DNA of 64,000 bases from positions 41,408,840 through 41,472,839 of the forward strand of contig CM049322.1 in NCBI GenBank assembly GCA_026874595.1. Direction: 5' to 3'. The notes beneath the pieces are model-generated. The model ran no database searches. It was not told the DNA's origin and worked only from the letters and a program-made list of their open reading frames with translations. The DNA comes from Sipunculus nudus. Taxonomy: Eukaryota > Annelida > Sipuncula > Golfingiida > Sipunculidae. Of this stretch, positions 11,901-23,900 are shown piece by piece. The position numbers and the translations under genes are program-made. Numbering within the stretch: the stretch's first letter is position 1; each line of letters opens with the position of its first letter.

Positions 11901-14900
11901 CTTGTACTAGGAAATCGAATTCTAAAAACTAGAATTTTCTAGCAAAGTCGGGGTGCGACTTGTAATACGTACTTATCCTGTTTCTGTCAGCTTTCCCGGT
12001 ACATGGAACGACGTCAGTTGAGCGATAATCGGCAATACCTTTAACCAGTGCTTTGTGAAACGTCTTTCCCCAATAATTTACACTTTTAACCATCTCTTAT
12101 GCTTTATATTTTGTGAACTGACGAAATTTTCATTTTATTAACATTAAATGCAAATTTTAAATTTGCCCAGTTCAACACCGTTCTGACAAGTCGCCATTCA
12201 AGTGACACTTCCTAATCTGCGTTACTATCATATCATGAGTCAATTTGACGCATATGCCAGTCTGCCGCTCTTTGATGTACATTTTCTTTCCGTTTAACTA
12301 TATGGGTATGCTTTCCATAATGAAAAACTTGCGGTTCCATATCCGTTTATGCATGTAAAGTTGCGTCACATTCAAGCTTGATCCACTACACATACGTCGT
12401 GAATTCTTTTGCCTGCCCGGTTGATCGCTGAATACCAGTTGACCTTTGAAGCCGTGTAGCGGAAGTTCAAGCCCCGGGTCACCCGTGCAATGACCTTTAC
12501 ATCCCCATGTCAACTAAGCCTTCCGTGACTGATATCCACAATTATAAACTCTCATATTAAGAACCATTAGGTCACTGTCACCATCTCGTGGTTTTCAAGC
12601 GTTTTGGATAACAATGTTATAACGTTTCACGTGAGCTACAAATATACGATTTGCTCCGAGTGTTACCCGTGTCTCTTTCAGGACGATCGTATGCCCAACA
12701 ATATGGCGGCACGCATGCATTACGGTCAATCGTGCGTTGACGTATTCGTGATTTTTTTAATGAAGACACATTAGTCAATACAATGAAATAACAAACACCA
12801 TATAGGTATATATTTTATTTACTTAAAATGCCACATACGCACCTAAATTCCACAGGAACCAGCACCGTTTGGTGTCATGATGGATCTGGTTCAACACGGC
12901 TGAGTTTGCCATACATCCAAGCCACTTGAATATAACCACTGATAACGATGGAAATTGGGTTTTCCAGATATTATCAAATAAAAATAAATCATTAGTCCCA
13001 GTAAATATAATATCTGTAAATTCAATTATGCTTATTTTACGTTAACTGACCGGTCGATAAAGCGTTCATTATCCCCCTGTTGACTGACATATATTTTAGT
13101 GATTTCAGTAATACCGTGCATGTGCCGCGCCTAGATGGTAAGTTGTAACACTTAATTGAAGGGTTACTAAATTCAGTTTTAGAGTCTATTTAAGAAATTA
13201 GGTGAATAAATTCAAACTCAATTATTCTTTCCATCTTTCAGTTGTCTTAAGTCAGTTCAAATCATGCCCAATGCGACGGATTGGGACTCGTCACGCGTAC
13301 GCATACTAATCATAGTCTAATGAATCCACCCTACGTTTGACGATCTTTAACAATTTAAAGAGTTGCTCGATTGTGATAGTAATTTGCCTCATACTCTTTT
13401 AGTTTATTAATACCGTCATTTAACTTGATATTTGCATTCTAATGTTACTTAACCTAGTAAGAAACGGCAACAATGACATCGTTTCACAGCACAAAATGTT
13501 ATCCGACGCAGCTGACTTTGGCACTGTACAAATCTTACCTGACAATTGAACCCCGACTTTATATGTTAAGATTCTGTTGTTATTCCTTAAATATAAGCAT
13601 TGTATTAAAGCTGTCCAATTATTTTTACATTTGAATGGTTTATATAAACCACAAAAGTACTACGGGGACGTTGGTTGTAGTCTTGCATCGCAAGGAATGA
13701 TACTCATATTCCAAAAGTATCAGGTGGTTGGGACGCCTCCGAAGTCTGGGTGCGACCTATATTATGGACTTTTCCTGAAACTTAACTTGAACGGCTATTC
13801 CCCAGGGGGATCCTAAAAGTCAGGGTGCGACTTGTAAAAAGGATGCGACTTCTGCAACGACTTTTACGGTATATATTATAAATGTAATGGACACCTTAAG
13901 GAGAGTGAGCACCCCTGTGCCACCAAAAATTGTACTGATAGTATACATTGCCTACTGGATTGCAAGAACTGTGCGGAGTACTCTGGACTTTCTCAGGATG
14001 TAAGTGCAAGGTACAAATAGGGGCCATATGGGATGCTCCTTGAATTGAATGAGCAGTCTGTTCTTTACTTATGTTTATAAAATGTTACTATTTATGTCTT
14101 CTTGACTTTTTTGCTACAAGCACAACAGTATAGCAATTATTTTATGTACAATTTTGTTTTAGATGCACAAGTTCAAGCTTGACTTCAACCAGCAGTTGCT
14201 GAGTCTGAGGGACAAAAAGATAGAAGTGATAGATGAGATAAAACAGCTGGTAGAAGATCTAAAGGGTGTACAGAATAAGCTGGGGCCACAGCACACAAAA
14301 CCCCTCCCAGAGATACCAGAACTACACCCAGAGGAAGTCCCAGAGAGGTGAGAGCTCCAGAAAAATCTCCTTCTTTGCATATATACTATAGGTGCACTTT
14401 GGGGACTTTAGGGTTGGTGCAGGAGGTAGTATTATTTGTCCCCTGTTTCCTTGGAAGGAACGGGGGACATTGATTTAGGTTTGTCTGTCTGTCCCTCTGT
14501 CTGTCCCTCTGTCAGGTTTTTGTTTCTATGCAAAAACTTTCCTAAATATTATCCAATTAATTCAAATTTTGGTCAGTGATTGATCTTATGCATACCTTGG
14601 TTGGGATTGGTTTTGGAGTGTCTGTCTGAAAAGTAATTATCGCCAGCTCCAAAAAAAAAAAAAAAAACCTTTTGTTCCCAATTCACAACCAAATTTATGA
14701 CAAGTGGAGACATTTTCAGGGGACAATGAAAATTAAAACACAGCCACTTAATATGTGGATACATCTTCAGGGGAAAATTAAAACTAAAACATATTAAGAA
14801 GGCAAGCATGAAGGGGGACAACAAGAGACGGAAGCGGGGGACATAAATTCCATGAATTTGCTTGTTAGGCTGATAACTGATGTTTCTAAACTCTGTACAT

Positions 14901-17900
14901 GTTCATATTCTGGCCACAACACCTGCGGTGGCTCAGGGACCCGATATACTTGGTCACACTGTGCTGCGACTGTCATGTCAGCTGAGACCTCTTAATTGAT
15001 CTACCGCAGATATCTGTTGCCATAGATCTGCAATGAATTTACATTCAACCCATGGACCTTTATGTCAATTCCAGCAGAGATATATCCGAGGACTTGAAGG
15101 TCCATGTGTAGACTAGTTTGGACTACTCTTTTGTTTATGATTTGTTGCACATACTCAAAATTGGACCTCCTGTCACAATGAAAACTAAAACACAGGCACT
15201 ATGACATGCAGAGACATCTTCAGGGGAAAATAAAAACTAAAACATATTGAGAAGGCAAGCATGAAGTTCACAGGAAGCTTAAATTACAAGAGGCGGAAGA
15301 GGAGGACATAAATTCCACAAATTTGCTTGTTCCAATTTTCAAAGTTAAACATGGTGAGGATTTATGGTTACAACAATTGATATTAGGTAACTGGCATCAG
15401 GTTTATTGTTCAGCCATTTGCATTTTGCTTATGTTTGTATCTGCCATAAAATAAAGGAATAATAATTATAATATAAAAATATTAATAGTTGTGTGAAATC
15501 AAATGTACAGTGCCAAGAAACATTTTCTTGTTGAGATAAAATTTTTGACTAGAACAATCTTCTGATGACAAGAAATCCTCAAGAATATTTATCTTAATAT
15601 TCTTAAGACACAATATATTATCTTGTCAGAAGAAATATTTTCTTGACCAGTGTAAGACAAAGAATTCTTACTGACTCCCAAGCAAAGATTTTTTTTCATA
15701 AAATTTTTTTTTCTTATAGAAAGAAATTTTAATTTTGTTATGTGCAATTACATGCACTATATGGATGCGTTAAATTTATTTCTTGCCATAAGGTATCTGT
15801 TTCTTATAGCAAGAAATTATCTTATCTTATCAGAAAAAAATCTTGGTAAATAAGAAAAATTTTCTATTTCATAACAAGAAAAGTTTTTTGTTCCATTCAC
15901 AAAAAAAATTTCTTTCCACAAGTATCTTTTCTTATGGTAAGAAATTAAAGGGAGTGAGGCAAGCAATTTTCAAGAAAATTTTTTTTGAAGCTTAGTGTCT
16001 TTATGAATGATGATAAATGTAAAAAGAAACTGTAGTAGTAATAAATAATGATTAAACGTTTTTATCTTTTCACAGGAAGTATGACTTCACGAGGGAAACC
16101 CTGCTCAAGTTCAAAGAAGAGAACTCAAAAAGAAAGCAAGAGGCAGCAAAAGGACAGGGTGGTGAACAGACAGGGTTCGGTGGATTCGGTGGTGCAGGAG
16201 TACCCCCTCCTGAACCCCCCAAGGTTGGTGATCAAATAACCCCAAAAATAACACTCCTTTTAGTCATCAGTGTATGTGGTGTTCATAAAGCCAGCCACCC
16301 ACAAGCAGTTTGCTGAAATTTGTGACAGTGTTGTTGATATCCCCCCCCCCCCCCCTCCACTTATCTTCACACCTCATTAAGCCAGTGAATAGCCCTATCT
16401 GATCTTGCTTGCGTTCATGAGAGTAAACCTGATGTTTTGATTTACTTGGTGTGATTTTGAAGATTTAGATTCTACGGAAGTGGATACTCATCATATCCTG
16501 ATCCACGCAAGTTGGGCATTAACAACAAGGGTTTGGGGGGGGGGGGGGGTTTCTTATCAGATTTTGCAAGTAACATCGGACCTGGGTGTGCTCTCTCCTC
16601 CTATGTTGAACCTCCATGATATAATATAATGTTTGAATTGCCGTGCTAGTCTGTATATATGAGTAAGTGAAGTAGACATATGATACCTTAATGTTGACTA
16701 GCTGGTGTTGTTACTCTTGACACAAGCTTTCAGGGATACAGCCCCCTTCTCCAGGTGTAAATAGATTTTACGTCACCTGAAGGAAGGGGCTGTATCCCGA
16801 AAGCTTGTGTCAAGAGTAACAACACCAGCTAGTCTGCATTAAGGTATCATATGTCTGCTTCACTTACTCCATGTTATAAGTAATGAAAAATAGTGAAAGC
16901 AGCAAAATATACATAGATGAGATGTTTCAAGTCCTGTATGATGATTTCCAGGAAACTATGCAATTAAAATGTTTGGTTTCAGTTATATTATTAATATTTT
17001 GTTTTGTTCTGTAGCCGTCCATTCCACCTCCATCAACAAAGTACCCAACACCTGTATCAGCTGAGCCTACCATGGAAACAGAGGATCTGGCAGAAGAAGA
17101 GGCTCCACAGATGACTGAACTGGAGAGAAAGATCAAACTAGCGGAGGAAATAAGGTCAGAGGTCAACTCTTAATACAAACATTAGTACTCCCGCCATTAT
17201 TTAACCATTCACCTCTAAACTTTAATCTTGCCACTGAAAATTTTTTTTATGATAAAACTTTATCCAGAAAACATTTTTTTTAAACTTTTCCTCATACTTA
17301 TTTCATTTGTGATTGTTTCTGTGTACTTTTAATAACAAATTTTGCCTCGTAGGGGAACTGGAATTCAAGACTTTTTTAGAGTGAAGGGCTCCCAGACCTG
17401 TTATTCTAATTTTTAAATATAATTCCCAAAAAGCTTCTATTAAAATAAAAAAAAAAAATTTTTTATCGCATGCAAAATTTCTACCATAAGTCACTTCCTT
17501 ATTACAAATAGCAACCTGACCTTCAGGTTCTGAATGGGGAATAGCAATTGGTAAAGAGGTTACTCAAAGCCCTTGTGAACGGAATCCCTTGTTATCTCTC
17601 AGTTGATCTAGGAAAGATTACTTTGTTTCAGTAAGTTCATATTACAAGTCACACCCCGACTTTTCCAGAAAATCTGGTTTTAGAATTTATTTCGTAGTAC
17701 AAGTTGCAACGTCTGCGAGGAATTTTATGGTAGTCCCTTAGTTTTTCTGCATACATTCATACAGTTTAAGTGTCTTTGTTCATCAAACTTGATATCAGGG
17801 TTAATCTAAAATGAAGAATTATATTACAGGATACTGACAGACTAATCAAGTACTTTATTTATTCATATCTTTTATGTGCATTCCCTAGCGCATGAGGCAT

Positions 17901-20900
17901 TTGTTAGGGTTTGAACGAGTTCATCAGTAGAGTAACAGTCTGCAGGTGAAAATGTTACTTCAAGTGATGTTAGATGTGTAATAGAATATATATAATGTAA
18001 ATCCCTCAATGATTGTGCACACAACCGAAAATAAGTGTTGGTTTTCTTAAAATGGTAGATGATAGTGTCCTTTTAAAATTAAGTCTGTGTTACTGTTAAC
18101 GTTGAGTCTTCTTGTGAAAGGCATGTTTTACAGCATCTCCTCCTTTACAACAGTGTAATATGGACATTTTTCAAAATAATGTATTTGATTGGCAGGTTGC
18201 TGTATGAGAGAGACCGGCTGTTTAAGCGGTACAATGATCTACTCAGGATGTTTGACGCAGAGCTCAGATGTCTCAGGCACAACAAGTTCAAGATAGATAT
18301 TGAAATGAAGAATGCAGATCTCAGGTAAGATATTGAAATGAAGAACTCGGATCTTAGGTAAGATAATGAAATGAATAATGCAGATCTCACGTAATACACT
18401 GTCAAGTGTTTCATGCCTGTCATTTAGAAAAACTCTTATTTGTTGTGTGAGCAAGCCAGATTTTTTTTATGCCATGAAGCCACATTTAAGATAAATCTAA
18501 GTCCTTTTAAAAATAGATATACCAGTTGCTTAGCAATCCCTGGTAACTTCCATAGAGAATGAATGAATAAGCAAATATATGAAGATATATATCTTATATA
18601 TATATATCCAGTATTTATGATATATATGTTTCTCCTCAGGCACGTGACACTGTTTGAAGAACTGTTACTGCTGAAGGACTTTGAGAAGAGAGAGAACGTT
18701 CTGGCAGCGAAGGTTGACACCAAGGACCAGGAGAGGCAGGACCAACTCAGCAAGGTCATTTTCAGGAATGCACCTCAGAATGTGTTTTTTAGAGCTGGAC
18801 CTAACTCACGTGAATTTCTATTTGTTGTTGTGTTTTTATCCAGAAAAGGATGAAACTGTGCACTAAATGAGTATATAGTTGTGCCTTGCTTCTTACAAAG
18901 ATGGCGTATAACAGTAAAGAGGTGTTGAAAACACGCATTTGTCATATATATATATATATCTATATCTATCACTTTCTCCCAATGTCACTTTAAAATAAGG
19001 ATTCAATCGACTGTGGCTGGACACTGTCTTTGGAGCTGCATACCATTTTGTTCATGTGATTCTAGTATTGATTTGAAATGGAATTTTAATGAGAAAAAAA
19101 AGATGTCTATATATTTAATATTATTTTTAGAATTATCAGTACATGTATACCAGTTTTATTGGGTGTAAACCAAAAAATTGATAATATTTCCTGTCAGATT
19201 CTTATATTGAATATAAGTTTTTTATTCTCTGCCATATGTAAGGATAAGATGATTTCATGGTCTTAATTCTGTCCTAGGTTTGCTTGTGTCAGGCCACAGT
19301 CACATGAATCGTTATTGGTGGGCGTTTTTCTGGCCTAAAACAGATAAAAACCGCCAATATATACTGACTCCACTAATGCCTTCCAAAGGAAGAAAATAAC
19401 ACAAATAACAATATTTATATGTTTTATTATGTGTATTCAAGCTTAACAGCGAAAGTAATGGCTTAAAACACCAAATCAGCACATGCACCCAAACATTGGA
19501 CTTTCAGTACATCTGTTCCTTCGGAACAGACTTCTTAGATTCTCTGTAAACATCGGAATTGACCTTGTTTTGGGCTGTATATCAGCCACAAATATCAGCC
19601 TTTTAGTGATGTCATATAAATTCTGTCATACAAGAGGTCTGGATGGCTTATCATGCTCAGTTCTCAAATGAAAGCCAAGTGGAAAGATGCATCTGTATTA
19701 AATTTTCAAAAATGTCCTCTGGAACTGCTAGAAGAGAAATGAAAAGTTTTTTTGATGAATAAATTTGAAATTATTGACACTTTCAGATAGCAGACATCAA
19801 TCAGAAGTTAGAAGTGAAGAAAAAAGACATCGAGAAACAGCAGGAGAAAGAGCGCACGCTCCACCAGGCATTCACCACGTCGCTCGGAGAAAACAACAAA
19901 TTCGCTGATTACCTGACGAAAGTGTTCAAGAAGAAAATTAAACGTGTCAAGAAGAAGACTACGGAAGGAGATGGTACATACATATCCTAACTTTTATATA
20001 TATATGTATAAACGTGTGTGTATATTTATACACACACACACACACACACATATTTATTTACTCATGTATTTTAATGTGTTGTGAACCAGCTAAATGTATT
20101 TAATGTCAAATCTATAACAAGTTGTTAAAATTCTTCTCAAAGTCAGTTAAGGCAATAATATCCTGTTGGACAAATTCTACTTCAGTGCCTTGTTTAATCA
20201 TTGCTTTTTTTCATATCCTTTGTATTTAGAAAAAAAATATATAAAAATGGCTCAAGGGGCTCTTGACAAAGCATGAAATAATATTATAATATTTAAAATA
20301 ATATTATAAAATATTATAAATAATAAAGTTTTTTTTTCTTGAAGATGTTGTTTTCCTCTGTTTCTAGTGTTATCTAATGAAAATTTTTTGTGAAATTATG
20401 AGTACCTTAAGGATATTATCTCTACAATGACAAATGTATAGTGTCAAAACATTCAGTATATGCTTGTCTTTATGTTCGAGGCAGTATTGCAGTTAAATCA
20501 ACAGGCCTTTATCCTTACACATCTAACAATATTTTTCAGGTTCTGACGAAGAGAGTGACGATGAAAGTGATGATGAATCTGATTGGTCAGAATCTGATGA
20601 AGAGTCAGACTCCGAAGCCGGAGGTTACGACCTTGATGTGTGCCCGCCGGGCTGTGATCAGACACTGTATGACAACACATGTGCTATGCGTGAAAAACGC
20701 CTGGACATTGAAGAACTTTTAGCGGAAGAAAAGAAAAATTTTGAACAATTGAAAAAAGACCTTGAGAACCTTCAAAAGAAAGCAAAAATTATAGAGGCCG
20801 CTCTGAAAAATGCAGAAAATGAACTTGAAGCCTTCCAGGTTTGATATATTTACTTTATTACTATTGAAGAAATTTGTTGTGAATTCATATTCAGTGATTG

Positions 20901-23900
20901 AAGATAAAAAAAACTATTAATGATTGTTATTAATTGATTATTTTTTTTTAAATTTTTATATTACTTGAATCTTCTGTGCAAAATTATACCTTTAATATTG
21001 ACTGCATTGTTCTACATTATGCTGAAAATTCAAGGTAATGGCTGAGTTGTTAACTCTTATTCATTGCAAAAGGTTTAGTTATAGTGCTGTTTGTTATTTT
21101 CTGCCCTGTCTTTATTATATCTTTGATAGAATTGGTATATTTTTTCTATGTATTATGACGTCTTTGGATGTGCACATATTATCATTGGTAATCGATTATG
21201 CAAAAATACACCCGATATAATTACGAGGGATCAGTCATCGATATAATTGATACAAGGTTTTATTGACACGATAATTTTTCTTTTGCAAAGATCGGGAATA
21301 AGAAATCTTGCAATTAAAAAGGAAATCACAGCATTCATATTTGTGATTTTTTTCTGTTATTGACAGCTTGAGAAGCAGCGTAAGTTGAACGAGTTGGACG
21401 TGGTGGTGACGCTGAAGCTACACCAGATCCAGTACATGGTGAACGGAGCGCTGCCTCAGGACCTGTCACAGTGCCTGGTGTTTGAGTCGTTAGGTGTCGT
21501 TCAGCTGCAGCACCGAATTAAAGAACTAGAGCATGAGAAGTCACTGCAGAAAAAACAGCAAAAGTAAGGAATGGACTGGTCCCCAGTCACTAAACACTCT
21601 CTTAATCATGGACTGGTCCCCAGTCATAAAATACTCTGTTAATCATGGACTGGTCCTCAGTCACAAAATCTATTAAACATGGACTGGTCCCTAGTTACAA
21701 ACCGTCAGTGGATTAAAATCCTTAACACCAGTCTCCTGACATGATAAAAAAAATTTAAAAATGATATGTTAAATATATATTTATGTATCCATTACTTTTA
21801 TTACAAATAAAATTTTTCTCTCTGTCTCTCTTAAAGGGAGTCCCGAAAAAAACATGTTGAACTCATCAAAGACCGTCGCACCTTCCAAGCAAGAATCAGC
21901 GAACTGGAAGAACAGTGTAATAAGATGATGCTGCAGAAGTTTGGACGAATCGTGGACCTGGAGAAACTGGAGACCGTTACTGTCAACAGAAACATTGAAG
22001 AACTGAAAGAGAGGCTCCGTATGACGGAAAAAGAATGCTCAGATCAATTAGTAGAGTGGGAGGTAGGGAAATTTTCACTACACTTGTGCCACCTGGTGTA
22101 CATGAAAAAAAAGGCCAACATAAAGGCCAAGAGTTTAATAACCTATTGCAACCTTCTTTGATTTTGACCATGATATATTGTGACTGCAACTTAATTATAA
22201 TTGGTTATGCATTACATTCCTCACGCAGCAGTTATACACTGCGATCACTCCATCTTAACTGTTGCTTAATGTAGCATGGTTCTCTGGGCCTGAACACCAG
22301 GGTGCGCACACAGCACTGAATTGACCTCACCATGCACTTTACATGACCTTAATACCCTATTCATGTAATGAATAATCATGAGCATAACTGTTCCATGCAG
22401 CCAATCAGGTCGCCGATGTTACTGTAAACTGTGAGTCACCTGACCATAATAAATTTGCTTAATTTGTGAGACCTCTCCCAAACAGAACACGTGTAGTCTG
22501 TAACAGTACCCATGTTGGCGTGTTTTCCGGGATATACTTTTATACAAGGGAGATAGTATAAAAAGTTCTATGCCAAATGTTGCATGAGCCATTCCTCCGA
22601 CTACCGAGTGAATAAAATTCTTTTACCTGCATGACACTTTATTTGTATGAGACAAATAATCCAAAATATTGCAAGAAAGTTCACAATGACTGCAACATAT
22701 TCATCAGTGCAGCGATTCCAGATGATGACGTCGGTCAATGCGACGTCTACGTCATCAACCTTTGTGACATCATTATTGTCCTGATAAAAGCTGTCGCAAG
22801 GAAGGCCTTCTGTGTAGGAGCATTTTGGGGGGCTCATTATAATAATTAGGTCAGAAGGGAGGGGCATAATGGCTCTGGTGGTGAGGTCAATTGTAATCAG
22901 ACCAAGTAAGTTTTTTTTGGTCTCAATACTAGGGCTGTCACAGGGCCAAGAATAGGATCAATGAGAACAGGGTGTCAGGTATTTAAAACTTGGAATTGTC
23001 TGCACAATGTGATACCACACTTTCAGTTTCATTGGTCTGATTACATTGGTATGCCCTGTGTGGGCCCTGGTGGTGAGACTGGAGAATCTTGCTATACAAA
23101 GCAGCGGTTAACATGAAGGAGATCTGGAGGGACTGCAGTGTATAACAGCTGTATGAGACGTGAAGCTGTATATGAGCCCCATTAGGGACACAATTCTGAT
23201 TGCAGGGGGCACATAAAATGTTAAATTGTGACTTTAAATATGAAAATATAGGAAATCTAAGTCTCTTCGGAAGCCCAAAGGGGCATGAAATGGGCAGCCA
23301 GATCCAGTGAAGAACAGAACACTGATGGCTATAATATTGAATGAATATTTTCCACTTTGCCAGCATTTCCAGTGTTTATTTGGTTTTTATGGCTAATAAT
23401 TTTGTTGGTATCAACTTATGCTGAAGATGCACCCTTTCAATTCCAGATGTCAGTTCATTTATGAACTGTTCATTCATTTATTAACTGTTCATTTATCAAT
23501 TGTCCATTCATAATGTTATTTTCACAGACTATTTTTTTAGGATATTATTTTTTGTTATTTTATTCATTTTTTTACAGAATCGTATAGAAGAAGCCAAGGA
23601 CCACATCACAGATCTGATTCGAGAAAACACAAACCGTCTGGATCAACTCAACATGCTCCTGGCTGAGAAGAAAGAGTTTGAGAAAGCTCTTGATTCAAGG
23701 CAGAAAAATCTGGTCAGTATATACAGCTGTGATTATTAACATACTGAGAGCATTTGAGCATCTGACCTATTCTTGCATAGTTCACATAGTTCCTGATGGA
23801 TGGTGCTGCAATGCTCCTTCTAAAGAAATGTATTATTTCTCAGGATATATGAGGTAACACCCACCCTCCCTTAAGCCTAGGTCTCACCACATCCTTTTAT

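Noticed and set aside
12298-12513. Frame inside the 2-kb transposon as a possible transposase relic
   Set aside because: Only 71 codons, with no DDE/D, helix-turn-helix or CENP-B-like motif that I can recognise.
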